This document shows, in pieces, positions 18,862 through 28,103 of a stretch of DNA of 64,000 nucleotides (positions within the stretch are counted from its first letter, which is position 1; every line of letters starts with the position of its first letter). Below the pieces are notes generated by a model, which worked only from the letters and a program-made list of their open reading frames with translations, ran no database searches and was not told the origin of the DNA. This stretch comes from Tenacibaculum piscium (GTDB taxonomy: Bacteria; Bacteroidota; Bacteroidia; Flavobacteriales; Flavobacteriaceae): positions 124,306 through 188,305 of the forward strand of contig NZ_JAJGWT010000004.1 of the NCBI RefSeq assembly GCF_021390715.1. Reading direction: 5' to 3'. The position numbers and the translations under genes are program-made.

Positions 18862-20016
18862 TTAATGATTTCTCAGTGCTTCTTTAACCGATATTTTTTT
18901 ATTTCCTTTAAAAGCGACAATCCAAGCATCTTTATAGCCTATTTTTTTCAGATGTGTTAATGTTTTTTTAACCTGTGAAAAGCTAGAAGAACTTCCATAA
19001 TAGTATTTATGATATCCACCAATAAACTTCGATTCTACATTTTTGAGTCCTCTAAAGTTAAAGTTTCGTTTGTTTAGTTGTTTTTTGGACGCTGCTATTT
19101 GTACTTTAAAGGCAATTTTAGACGTTGATTTTTTAGCAATTTTTCGAGTTGGTTTTCGAATTATTTTTTTTGGTATTTTTTTTGATATTTTTTTAGTTGA
19201 TACGATTGTTTTATCTTGAATCGTATTTAATTTTAATCGTTGTACGTATTTTTTGATGGCAGTTGCGAGTGATTTTGCCATTTTTAGCTGTCCGTATTTT
19301 GAATTAAGGAAATTCCCTTCGGATTTATTCGATAAAAAACCAAGTTCAATAAGTACGCTTGGCATTACAGTTTCTCGCAAGACTAAAAAATTAGCTTGTT
19401 TTACCTTTCTGTCATATCTTTTTATTTTTTTAAAATTAGTTTGCACCAAACTTGCTAACGACAAACTTGCGTCTAAATTTTCTTCTTGTAATACCGATAA
19501 TCCTATTAAAGATTGTGGAGAATTAGGATCGTAATCATAATTTTTTTGATAATTATCTTCCAAGAAAATCACGGCATTTTCTTTTTTTACGATTTCTAAA
19601 TTCTCTTGATTTCCCTTTAAACCTAGCACATAGGTTTCAGAACCGTGTGGTTTTGAGGAATTATTTGCATTGCAGTGAATCGACACAAAAAGGTCGGCAT
19701 TTTTTTTATTAGCGATACTTGCTCGTTTATGAAGTTCGACAAAAACATCTTTCGTTCGAGTATAACTGACGTTAATTGTTTTATCTTTCTTTAATATTTC
19801 ACCTACTTTTAAGGCAAGTTTCAAGGCGATTTTTTTCTCGATATAGGAACCTCTCGAAGCTCCATGATCTTTTCCTCCATGTCCTGCATCAAGTACAATA
19901 TTGTATTTTTTTTGAGCTATCACCTGTGTTGAAGCGCCCAATAAAAAGAATATTGAGATCAAAAATAAAAAATAATTTTTTAGGTGATTATATTTACGTA
20001 ATTTTAAGAATTGCAT
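18862..20016 (-). CDS. N-acetylmuramoyl-L-alanine amidase (AmiC type) with SPOR-like C-terminus
   Basis: 384 residues from ATG 20014-20016; a TTG one codon upstream is a less likely start. A signal peptide (to about residue 35, ending VIAQ) precedes an Amidase_3 domain with zinc-site motifs VLDAGHGGKDHGA, the downstream glutamate and FVSIHCNAN. A basic linker of Lys/Thr/Ile repeats (about 270-305) leads to a C-terminal domain (FKVQIAASKKQL ... KFIGGYHKYYYG) with SPOR character. It cleaves the amide between muramic acid and the stem peptide in the periplasm during cell separation. It heads the minus-strand operon and is divergent from lptD. Confidence 0.9.
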   Translation of the reverse strand: MQFLKLRKYNHLKNYFLFLISIFFLLGASTQVIAQKKYNIVLDAGHGGKDHGASRGSYIEKKIALKLALKVGEILKKDKTINVSYTRTKDVFVELHKRASIANKKNADLFVSIHCNANNSSKPHGSETYVLGLKGNQENLEIVKKENAVIFLEDNYQKNYDYDPNSPQSLIGLSVLQEENLDASLSLASLVQTNFKKIKRYDRKVKQANFLVLRETVMPSVLIELGFLSNKSEGNFLNSKYGQLKMAKSLATAIKKYVQRLKLNTIQDKTIVSTKKISKKIPKKIIRKPTRKIAKKSTSKIAFKVQIAASKKQLNKRNFNFRGLKNVESKFIGGYHKYYYGSSSSFSQVKKTLTHLKKIGYKDAWIVAFKGNKKISVKEALRNH

Positions 20017-20038
20017 CAATAAAATTTAACTATTTTTG
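20011..20038 (+). promoter_or_regulatory. lptD promoter
   Basis: TTG (20011-20013), a 17-bp spacer and TATTTTTG (20031-20038) match the Bacteroidota consensus exactly. The element overlaps the first codons of the divergent amidase gene. It rules out the in-frame TTG at 20036 as the lptD start, since that codon is the end of the -7 box. Confidence 0.7.
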
Positions 20039-20110
20039 GGTTTTGTATTTAGGCGTGCAAATAATACGCCAGATATTTTTAAATATAACACAAAAATAGC
20101 ATTTATAACA

Positions 20111-22810
20111 TTGCGAACAACTCTAACTTACATACTTTTAGCTTTCTGCCTTTTTTATTATCAAATAAGTGTAGCTCAAGATTTAGGTACAACAAGCATC
20201 GAGGCTAAAAAGCCTAAAAAAAAGACAGTTTTAAATATCTCGAAAGATTCCTTAAAAGAACCTTCTAAGGATTATCTAAAAGATTCGTTGATTTCTTTAA
20301 ATAAACAAGACAAAGAGAAAAAAGAAGTTATTCAAGGCATCATTACGCATAATGCGGAAGATTATACGCTTCAGAATGCAAAAAATAAAACAGTAACGTT
20401 ATATAATAAAGCCCAAATTACGTACACAAATATTGATTTGAAAGCAGGAATAATTGTGCTTGATTATAAAAACAATACCGTGTACGCCAAGGGAATAAAA
20501 GATAGTTTAGGATATCATCAACGCCCTGTTTTTAAACAAGATGGACAAGAATCGGAACAAGATTCTATTTTATTTAACTTCAAAACTAAAAAAGCGTTGG
20601 TTTATGGTGTAAAAACGGTTCAAAGTGGGATTATAACTTATGCCGAAAAAACAAAACGTGTCAATGATTCGACCATTTATATGCGTAAATTACGTTTTAC
20701 CACCTCAAAAAAGAAACGCCCCGATTATTATATTCAAACTAACAAAGCCAAATTAGTTCCTGGTAAAAAAATAATTGTAGGTAGCAGTAATTTAGTTTTA
20801 GCGGATGTTCCGACCCCTTTATTTTTACCATTTTCCTACTTTCCTTTAACAGATAAAAGAACCTCTGGTTTTATAATTCCATCTTGGGGAGATAGTAATA
20901 GTCAGGGATTTTTTCTACAAAATGGAGGATATTATTTGGCATTAAGTGATTATTTTGATTTAACTGTTTTAGGAGATTTATACACCAATGGAAGTTGGGG
21001 TTTCCGAACGGAATCTAACTATTATAAACGCTACAATTTCAGTGGGAATTTTAGTCTTCAATTTCAGAATAATATTCAAGGAATTAAAGGTTTATCAAAC
21101 TATAATAAAAGTTCTAGTTTCAATATTCGTTGGAGTCATAATCGAGATACTAAATCGAGCCCAAACTCTAGTTTTTCTGCCTCTGTTGATTTAGGAAGTA
21201 GTACTTTTTTCTTAGAATCGTTGAATCAAGCAAATAATTCAAGAGCTATTGACAATAGTTTAAATTCATCGATTTCGTATTCAAAAAACTTCGTTGGAAC
21301 GCCTTTTAACATGAATATTACGTTAAAACATGGTCAAAACACCAACACCGAAGAAATAACCATGACCCTACCAGCTTTGCAATTAAATATGCGTCCTGTC
21401 TATCCGTTTGCAGGCAAAGGAGGTGCTAAAAATAATGCGATTCAAAAAATGGGTTTGAATTATAGTATGCAAGGACAATACCTTATAAATACTACGGATG
21501 ATGAGTTTTTTACGGCAAAAATGTTCAATACTGCCAAAAAAGGGATTCAACATAATCTTAGCACCAGTACGAATTTAAAAGCGTTTAAACATTTTACAGT
21601 ATCGCCTAGTGCAAGTTATCGAGATGTTTGGTATTTTGATAAAATTCATAAAAGATACGACCCTACAAAAGTCAATGCTGATAAAAATTTAGGTGCGGTT
21701 GTAAACGATACTATTGGCGGATTCAATCGGTTTCATACTTATAATTTTGGAGTTTCTTTATCTACAAATATTTACGGAACTTTTAACTTTAAAAAAGGAC
21801 GTTTAAAAGCCATTCGTCATACGATTAGACCTTCGATTTCTTACGGATATACGCCTAATTTTGCTAAAAATCACGATTTACAAGTACAACAAAGCTCTGA
21901 TCCAACCGATTTACGAACGTATTCTCCTTTTAAAGGAGGAATATATGGTACCCCAGGAAGTGGCGTTTCCAATGCTATTGGTATTGCCGTTAACAATGTT
22001 TTGGAAGCTAAAGTAGCCCCAAAAGACCCTAATAGTGATGAAGAAGATCAGAAAATAACACTTTTAAATAATTTGAATTTTAGTACTTCCTACGATATTA
22101 CCAAAGATAGTATTCGTTGGAGCGATGTTACTGTAAGTGCGGGAACTCGTTTATTCAAAGATAAATTAGCGTTAAATGCGAATATGCTTTTAGACCCGTA
22201 TCAGCTTGATAAAAAGGGAGAAAAAATCGATAAATTTAATGATAAATTATTCCGAATAAAAACAGTGGGCATAACGGCAAATTACTCTTTGTCTAGTGAA
22301 GATTTTAAAAAAGATAAAGAAAGTCTAAAAAACAATAAAAATAAGCGTAAAAATAACGGAAACGGTGCGCAAGACACCCCTGATTTATTTGGTCGAAACA
22401 ATAAAAATGCCAACGATTTTTCCAATACACCAGAGAATGAAACGGAAGTAAAAGAAACGCTTTTATATCGTCATAAAATTCCTTGGACGTTAAATTTAAC
22501 CTATACCTTAAATTATTCTAATGACGGATTTACCAGCGATATTACTCGAAATATTTTAATGTTTAGTGGAAATGTCGAATTATCGCCTAAATGGGGCGTT
22601 GGTTTTAATTCTGGATATGACATTAAAAATACTGGATTCTCCTATACAAATTTAAATTTTTCTAGAGATTTAGATAGTTGGCGTTTAAATTTCGGTTGGA
22701 CACCTTTCGGACAAAGAACTTCGTATAATTTCTTTATCGGAGTAAAATCATCAGTATTAAGCGATTTGAAATGGGATAAAAATAAACCGCCAGATAGAGT
22801 GTTATTTTAA
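20111..22810 (+). CDS. lptD: LPS-assembly outer-membrane protein LptD-like
   Basis: About 899 residues from the TTG at 20111, which gives a proper signal peptide (RTTLTYILLAFCLFYYQISV then AQ); no ATG is available and the upstream TTG lies in the promoter. An OstA/LptA-like N-terminal segment (VIQGIITHNAEDYTLQNAKN) precedes a long beta-barrel region with the typical LptD stretch FLPFSYFPLTDKRTSGFIIP. It would insert LPS into the outer leaflet of the outer membrane together with LptE. A low-complexity Asn/Lys insert (about residues 755-800) is probably a surface loop. ridA follows 38 bp after the stop. Confidence 0.85.
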   Translation: MRTTLTYILLAFCLFYYQISVAQDLGTTSIEAKKPKKKTVLNISKDSLKEPSKDYLKDSLISLNKQDKEKKEVIQGIITHNAEDYTLQNAKNKTVTLYNKAQITYTNIDLKAGIIVLDYKNNTVYAKGIKDSLGYHQRPVFKQDGQESEQDSILFNFKTKKALVYGVKTVQSGIITYAEKTKRVNDSTIYMRKLRFTTSKKKRPDYYIQTNKAKLVPGKKIIVGSSNLVLADVPTPLFLPFSYFPLTDKRTSGFIIPSWGDSNSQGFFLQNGGYYLALSDYFDLTVLGDLYTNGSWGFRTESNYYKRYNFSGNFSLQFQNNIQGIKGLSNYNKSSSFNIRWSHNRDTKSSPNSSFSASVDLGSSTFFLESLNQANNSRAIDNSLNSSISYSKNFVGTPFNMNITLKHGQNTNTEEITMTLPALQLNMRPVYPFAGKGGAKNNAIQKMGLNYSMQGQYLINTTDDEFFTAKMFNTAKKGIQHNLSTSTNLKAFKHFTVSPSASYRDVWYFDKIHKRYDPTKVNADKNLGAVVNDTIGGFNRFHTYNFGVSLSTNIYGTFNFKKGRLKAIRHTIRPSISYGYTPNFAKNHDLQVQQSSDPTDLRTYSPFKGGIYGTPGSGVSNAIGIAVNNVLEAKVAPKDPNSDEEDQKITLLNNLNFSTSYDITKDSIRWSDVTVSAGTRLFKDKLALNANMLLDPYQLDKKGEKIDKFNDKLFRIKTVGITANYSLSSEDFKKDKESLKNNKNKRKNNGNGAQDTPDLFGRNNKNANDFSNTPENETEVKETLLYRHKIPWTLNLTYTLNYSNDGFTSDITRNILMFSGNVELSPKWGVGFNSGYDIKNTGFSYTNLNFSRDLDSWRLNFGWTPFGQRTSYNFFIGVKSSVLSDLKWDKNKPPDRVLF

Positions 22811-22848
22811 GAATCTCTAAAAATATCAAAACATAAAATCAAAATATA

Positions 22849-23229
22849 ATGAAAAAAATTATCACTACCGATAAAGCTCCTGCTCCTATTGGACCTTACA
22901 ATCAAGCTGTTTTAAGCGGAAATACGTTATATACTTCGGGTCAAATTGCTTTCAATCCTGAAAATGGTGAACTCGTATTAGATACCATCGAAATTGAAAC
23001 AAAACAAGTTATGGAAAACATGAAAGAAGTTTTAGCTGCCGCTGAAATGACTTTTGAAAATGTCGTAAAAACATCTATTTTCATTTCTGATATGAATAAT
23101 TTTTCAAAAATAAATAGCGTTTACGCCCAATATTTTAACGAAGCAACAGCTCCCGCAAGAGAAACTGTAGAAGTAGCGAATTTGCCTAAATTTGTGAATG
23201 TAGAAATTAGTATGATTGCTGTTAAATAA
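22849..23229 (+). CDS. ridA: RidA family reactive intermediate/imine deaminase
   Basis: 126 residues, the normal length. Diagnostic features are the start MKKIITTDKAPAPIGPYNQA, GNTLYTSGQIAFNPENGE and PARETVEVANLP with the substrate-binding arginine. RidA hydrolyses 2-aminoacrylate and other imines released by PLP enzymes. It lies 38 bp after lptD and is ended by a strong terminator, so it is probably cotranscribed with lptD. Confidence 0.95.
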   Translation: MKKIITTDKAPAPIGPYNQAVLSGNTLYTSGQIAFNPENGELVLDTIEIETKQVMENMKEVLAAAEMTFENVVKTSIFISDMNNFSKINSVYAQYFNEATAPARETVEVANLPKFVNVEISMIAVK

Positions 23230-23230
23230 T

Positions 23231-23285
23231 AAAAAAACTCGAGTTTTTTATGTTTTATATTCACATAAAAGACTCGAATTTTTTT
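23231..23285. terminator. Bidirectional terminator between ridA and DUF349 gene
   Basis: Arms 23231-23252 and 23264-23285 pair over 22 bp with two mismatches, with A- and T-runs at the ends. It serves two convergent genes. Confidence 0.75.
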
Positions 23286-23346
23286 TATTATTAAATTTAA
23301 AATTTAATTTATTTTTGATTTATTTGATTGAAAATTATTACTAAAT

Positions 23347-25191
23347 CTAATAATCAAGTTTTTTAATGTATGCTAATTTTGATTTCCAAACAGCTAATTG
23401 GTCTTTAAATTCTTGAATCCCTTTACGAACATTCAATACTAAAGGATTATCCGATTTTGCATTAGAAAAGAAACCTAAATTATTTTCTAATTGTTGCATT
23501 TCACGAACTGTTTCATCTATTTTCTTACGGATAAAATATTGTTCGTTATCTAATTTTTTTAAATCTTTTTGTGATAAATACATATCAATCGAATTTTTAA
23601 ACTTCATCAATTCGATATCACTTTTACTCATGTTTAGTTTTCCTAAATGCGCGTCAATTGCTTTGTTGAATTTCTCATCTAAATGACGAGCATTTCTAGG
23701 CAATGCTCCTAAAGCTCTCCATGCAACAATATTTTCTTGAATCGCTTCTAGGCTTAAGTCTTCGGATGTTTTTATTTTTTCTATAAATGCTTTTTTATCG
23801 GTAACAAGCGCTAATTGCTCTTTATTTTGCTCATTTTTTTGGGCATGTAATCTATCAAAATAGAAATTACAAGCATCTTTAAAACGTTTCCAAATATCAT
23901 CAGAAAACTTTCTTGGCACATGACCAATTTTTTTCCAATCAGACTGAATACGTTTCATAGTATTGGTTGCTTCTTCCCAATCATCGCTATCTTTAATGCT
24001 TTCAGCAAGTTCGATAAGTGCAATTTTACTTTTTAAGTTATCGTTTTGGGTATTTTTTTCAGCTTTATAAAAAACATTTTTTGAACTGTTGAATTTTTTG
24101 GTCGCATTTTTAAATTCTTGCCAAACAGCTTCACTTTTATTGTAGGGTAATTTCCCGATATCAAAGTATTTTTTACGTAGTTTTTCAAGTTCTACAATAC
24201 TTTTTTGCCAATCGTTGTGCGATTCATTTCTCGAAGTATCGAACGCATTAATTTCGGCAACAACTTTCAATTTTGCGTCAATCATTTCTTGATATTTCGA
24301 TTTTAATTCTCTAAAATATTGATGACGTTTATCGTGTATTTTTTTGGTTGCTTCACTAAATTTCCCCCATATATCTTCTCGATGTTCTTTACCTACAGGC
24401 CCTATTTCTTCTTTCCAGATGCGGTGTAAATCTTGTAAATCTTTAAAAGCTACATTTACATCAGCTACTTCATTTAAAGTTTCTGCGTGCGAAATAAGTT
24501 TTAATTTTTCTTCTAAATTATGTTTAAAATCAAGTTCTCTAAAGTCTTTATTTAAGTCTAATAAATCATAAAAACGTTCTACATGATGATGGTATATTTT
24601 CCAAGTATCATTGTATTTTGTTTTAGGAACAGCGCCTATTGTTTTCCATTTTTTTTGAATTTCCTGGAAATCATTATACATTGTTTTGGCGTCTGCTTTT
24701 TCGATTAGTGTTTTTAACTCTTCGATTAAGGCATTTCTTTTGTCTAAATTTTCTTTTAATTGATTTTCCAATTGTGCGTAATGCGCATCACGTTTGGCTT
24801 TATATTCGCCTACTAATTTATTATATTCGGCTTTAATAGGGCTTGAAAACTGAAAGTCAATTACATTTCCACCTTCGGCTAAAAAGGCTTCTTTTTTTTG
24901 AGTTAGTAAGTCATTAAATTTGGTATTAAAAGCATTTTTAATGGCATCAATATTCGACTTTAACTGTTGTACTTGATGGTTGTCTAATAACTTTTTTAAT
25001 TCCGACACCAATATATCCAACTCCATCGTTGCATATTCCAGCATTGGTATTTCGTGCTTTTCATCTACTTTTTCAGCTTCATTAGCAACTTGTGTTTCTA
25101 CTTCGTTCACTGCTTTTTCGGTTGCTACTTTCACAACAGTATTTTCCGCTGTAAGTGGTTCTTGTACTTCTTTTTCGTTATTTTCTAACAT
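23347..25191 (-). CDS. DUF349 repeat protein (helical, Lys/Glu-rich)
   Basis: 614 residues. After an acidic low-complexity start it carries about five DUF349 units, each with a W..IG.VP core and a downstream W/F..F helix (WKTIGAVPKTKYNDTW, IGPVGKEHREDIWGKF, YFDIGKLPYNKSEAVW, WKKIGHVPRKFSDDIW, WRALGALPRNARHLDE). The protein is almost entirely alpha-helical and coiled-coil-prone and has no signal peptide, so it is cytoplasmic. The family has no established molecular function. Gene product is monocistronic-looking, with a 164-bp AT-rich gap upstream before aroE. Confidence 0.85.
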   Translation of the reverse strand: MLENNEKEVQEPLTAENTVVKVATEKAVNEVETQVANEAEKVDEKHEIPMLEYATMELDILVSELKKLLDNHQVQQLKSNIDAIKNAFNTKFNDLLTQKKEAFLAEGGNVIDFQFSSPIKAEYNKLVGEYKAKRDAHYAQLENQLKENLDKRNALIEELKTLIEKADAKTMYNDFQEIQKKWKTIGAVPKTKYNDTWKIYHHHVERFYDLLDLNKDFRELDFKHNLEEKLKLISHAETLNEVADVNVAFKDLQDLHRIWKEEIGPVGKEHREDIWGKFSEATKKIHDKRHQYFRELKSKYQEMIDAKLKVVAEINAFDTSRNESHNDWQKSIVELEKLRKKYFDIGKLPYNKSEAVWQEFKNATKKFNSSKNVFYKAEKNTQNDNLKSKIALIELAESIKDSDDWEEATNTMKRIQSDWKKIGHVPRKFSDDIWKRFKDACNFYFDRLHAQKNEQNKEQLALVTDKKAFIEKIKTSEDLSLEAIQENIVAWRALGALPRNARHLDEKFNKAIDAHLGKLNMSKSDIELMKFKNSIDMYLSQKDLKKLDNEQYFIRKKIDETVREMQQLENNLGFFSNAKSDNPLVLNVRKGIQEFKDQLAVWKSKLAYIKKLDY

Positions 25192-25355
25192 ATCTACAAT
25201 GTTTAAGTTCCTTATTAATTTAATTTTAAACTTTTAATTCTTAAAAGTTTTATTAATTTATTTTTTAAATTATTAATTTTATAAATATACGGATTCTTCT
25301 ATAATATTATAGAATACGCTATTTTATTTTAATTTACTTTTAAATAATTTTAAAA

Positions 25356-26126
25356 TTATTTTTCATTCCATATTTTCCAAGCTTTTTCGGCTTGTTGTTC
25401 TAGCATTTCGAGTCCATTTTTTATTACAGCATTATTTTCTTTTCCTTTTCTTAAAAAAGTAGTTTCTTCAGGATTATAAATTAGGTCAAACAAGAGGTGT
25501 TTTTCAGATAAAAATTGATACGGAATATCAGGACAATCCTCTATATTTGGATGCGTTCCTAAAGGTGTACAATTAATTATTAGATGATGTGTTTCTATAA
25601 TTTCTTTGGATACATCTTGATATGAAATTTCTTTTTTTCCTTGCGGATTTCTAGAAACGAATTGATAGTTGATATTTAATTTTTTAAGCACATAGGCAAC
25701 TGCTTTTGAGGCGCCTCCTGTTCCTAGAATCAGGGCTTTTTGATGATGATTTTCCAGCAATGGTTGTAAGGATTTTTTAAATCCATAAACATCGGTATTA
25801 AATCCTTTTAATTTTCCTTTTTTAGATATTTTGATAGTATTTACCGCACCTATTTTGTGTGCTTTTTTATCTATTTTATCTAAGAAGTTGAATACTTCTA
25901 ATTTATAAGGAATCGTAACATTCATTCCTTTTAAATGCTGTTTATTTTCTTTTATTTTTAGGGGAAGTTCCTCTATTGATTGGATATCAAAATTGACATA
26001 TTCACTTGAATCGAGTCCTAATTTTTCAAATTTATCGGTAAAATATCCTTTTGAAAAAGAGTATGAAATATTTTTTCCAACTAAGGCGTATGTGTTCTTA
26101 GTTTTTTGTTGTTTTTTTTCTTGCAT
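25356..26126 (-). CDS. aroE: Shikimate dehydrogenase
   Basis: 256 residues. The shikimate site motif SYSFSKGYF, GMNVTIPYK with the catalytic lysine, IGAVNTI and NTDVYGF, then the NADP-binding loop LGTGGASKAVAYVL, are all present. It reduces 3-dehydroshikimate to shikimate on the way to chorismate, which in turn feeds the menF reaction in this window. Its start overlaps the end of the DUF368 gene upstream by 29 bp. The first dozen residues (MQEKKQQKTKN) are an unusual polar extension created by that overlap. Confidence 0.92.
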   Translation of the reverse strand: MQEKKQQKTKNTYALVGKNISYSFSKGYFTDKFEKLGLDSSEYVNFDIQSIEELPLKIKENKQHLKGMNVTIPYKLEVFNFLDKIDKKAHKIGAVNTIKISKKGKLKGFNTDVYGFKKSLQPLLENHHQKALILGTGGASKAVAYVLKKLNINYQFVSRNPQGKKEISYQDVSKEIIETHHLIINCTPLGTHPNIEDCPDIPYQFLSEKHLLFDLIYNPEETTFLRKGKENNAVIKNGLEMLEQQAEKAWKIWNEK

Positions 26127-27120
26127 AAAAGTCTATCATTAAAATTAAGGCGATTCCAAAGATGATAAAACCTATTGAAATCCATGTTTCTTGTGTTGAA
26201 AAATCGGGTATAAATCGCTGATAATTTTCCACGATTTTATGTCCTTTTTTATCGAATAAAAAACCGTTTTCATTGCTTTTGAATATTGTTTTTTTCCAAG
26301 GCCATACAATTCCTAAAGAACCTGTTATAAAACCGATAATTACGGCAGTTACCAGTTGATGCCATCGTTTTAAAACGTATCCTAAAATATGCGAAATAGA
26401 CACTAACCCGAAGACAGAACCCAGCGTAAAAACGCTTATGATTTTTAAATATCTTATTTTTACAGGATTTTTCAACACCTCAAAATCGCCTGATACCAAA
26501 CTCGTTACAACACTTGCAAAAACATTGACGCTATCGACCAATAATAACACATAATTTCCTAATAAAATCAGAATAAAAGACCCTGATAATCCAGGAAGTG
26601 TCATCCCTGAAACGCCGATAATCCCACAAATAAAAACAAACCAAAGATTATCATTTTCTTTGGCGGGCGTTAAAAAACTGATAAAAATACCGATAGCAAC
26701 ACCAATGATTAGAGCGATTGTATTTTTTAATTTCCAGTCGTTAAAATCTTTTGAGATATAATAAATTGAACCGATAATCATTCCAAAAAACCACGACCAA
26801 ACATATAATTCATTGTTTTTTAAAAAATAATCTAACACCAATGAAATTGTAAAGTAACTAAACATACTTCCTAACATTATCAATGTTAAAAATTGTAAGT
26901 TGGTGTATCGGGCAAAACTTTTGAAGCGTCCATTGAAAAGCAATTTAAATGCTTTTGCGTTTATCCGCTGAAAAGAAAAAATAAGTTCTTCATAAAATCC
27001 CATTACAAAAGCCACCATTCCTCCAGAAACTCCAGGAACTTTATTGGCACCTCCCATGGTTATTCCTTTTAAAAAAAGCACTATTTTTTGTGATAATGTG
27101 CGTTGCTGTTGTTGATACAT
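26098..27120 (-). CDS. DUF368 membrane protein (PopT-type undecaprenyl-phosphate translocase), copy 1
   Basis: 340 residues, about nine or ten membrane helices. It carries the DUF368 signature LKGITMGGANKVPGVSGG at the N-terminus and a second related motif, GMTLPGLSGSFILILLGNY, in the middle, reflecting an internal repeat, and a WPWKKT motif near residue 275. DUF368 proteins (PopT) have been shown to return undecaprenyl phosphate across the cytoplasmic membrane; that role is family knowledge carried over here. It is second of two adjacent paralogs, between aroE (overlap 29 bp) and the other copy (44 bp). Confidence 0.88.
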   Translation of the reverse strand: MYQQQQRTLSQKIVLFLKGITMGGANKVPGVSGGMVAFVMGFYEELIFSFQRINAKAFKLLFNGRFKSFARYTNLQFLTLIMLGSMFSYFTISLVLDYFLKNNELYVWSWFFGMIIGSIYYISKDFNDWKLKNTIALIIGVAIGIFISFLTPAKENDNLWFVFICGIIGVSGMTLPGLSGSFILILLGNYVLLLVDSVNVFASVVTSLVSGDFEVLKNPVKIRYLKIISVFTLGSVFGLVSISHILGYVLKRWHQLVTAVIIGFITGSLGIVWPWKKTIFKSNENGFLFDKKGHKIVENYQRFIPDFSTQETWISIGFIIFGIALILMIDFYARKKTTKN

Positions 27121-27164
27121 TTTTTAAAATATAAGGAACTAAAATACTTATTTTTTAGGAATTT

Positions 27165-28097
27165 TTAATCCTTTTGATGACTTTTTACGGCTAATTTTTC
27201 AAGAATTAGAATTAACGAAAATCCGAAGATTGCTAATAAGCACGCATACATTATTTGCGGATTTCCATCAAATGAAAATGGCGAAACTGATAATTCGTTA
27301 AACGGTACTTTTTCACCGTGAGAATTAGTTCTAAATGTGAGCACTTTTTTCCAAGGCCAAATTTTATTTAACGACCCAATTATAAATCCTGTTAAAACTG
27401 CTAACGTATAATTTTTATAATGTGCAAATAAGTATTTTAAAAGTCTTGAAAAAGATAATAATCCTACAATTGCTCCGAATCCAATTGCCATTATGGTGGT
27501 GTAATCTCTAGTGTTTATAGCAGATAACACAGGTTTATACGCTCCTAAAAGCACTAAAATAAACGAACCAGAAATACCAGGTAAAATCATGGCACAAATG
27601 GCAATTGCTCCAGCTAAAAACATAAATATTGTCGATGAATTTTCAGCAATCAGAGGATTTAATGTCGTAATATAATACGCTAAAATACCGCCAATTATCA
27701 GTAATATAATGGCGATAAAATTCCAATTTGTAATTTGTTTTGCGATGTAAATAATACTTGCTAAAACTAATCCGAAGAAAAAAGACCACAATAAAATTGG
27801 ATGACTTACAAGTAACCACGAAATTACTTTCGCTAAAGAAAGTATACTGATAAACATTCCTATAAAAAGCGATGCTAAAAAGTTTCCATTAAGTTGTTTC
27901 CAAGCGGTTTTAAATCCTTGATTTTTTAAGGTTTTAAATAAACTTAGAGTAATGCCACTTATGGAGTTTAATAATTCTTCATAAATGCCTGAAATAAAAG
28001 CAATAGTTCCTCCTGAAACTCCAGGAACAACGTCTGCGGCTCCCATAGCGAGTCCTTTTAGCATGATTACTAAATAATCTTTTTTGGTTCTGTTCAT
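27165..28097 (-). CDS. DUF368 membrane protein (PopT-type), copy 2
   Basis: 310 residues with the same layout as the next gene downstream: LKGLAMGAADVVPGVSGG at the N-terminus, AMILPGISGSFILVLLGAY in the middle and IWPWKKVLTF towards the end. The two copies are clearly homologous but well diverged, so the duplication is old. It begins 6 bp after tamB on the same strand and is surely cotranscribed with it. Placement next to TamB and AroE supports a lipid-carrier or envelope role. Confidence 0.88.
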   Translation of the reverse strand: MNRTKKDYLVIMLKGLAMGAADVVPGVSGGTIAFISGIYEELLNSISGITLSLFKTLKNQGFKTAWKQLNGNFLASLFIGMFISILSLAKVISWLLVSHPILLWSFFFGLVLASIIYIAKQITNWNFIAIILLIIGGILAYYITTLNPLIAENSSTIFMFLAGAIAICAMILPGISGSFILVLLGAYKPVLSAINTRDYTTIMAIGFGAIVGLLSFSRLLKYLFAHYKNYTLAVLTGFIIGSLNKIWPWKKVLTFRTNSHGEKVPFNELSVSPFSFDGNPQIMYACLLAIFGFSLILILEKLAVKSHQKD

Positions 28098-28103
28098 GTA
28101 ATT

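Noticed and set aside
20036..20110. N-terminal extension of lptD from TTG 20036
   Set aside because: That TTG is the end of a perfect TATTTTTG promoter box with a TTG 17 bp upstream; the signal peptide begins at TTG 20111.
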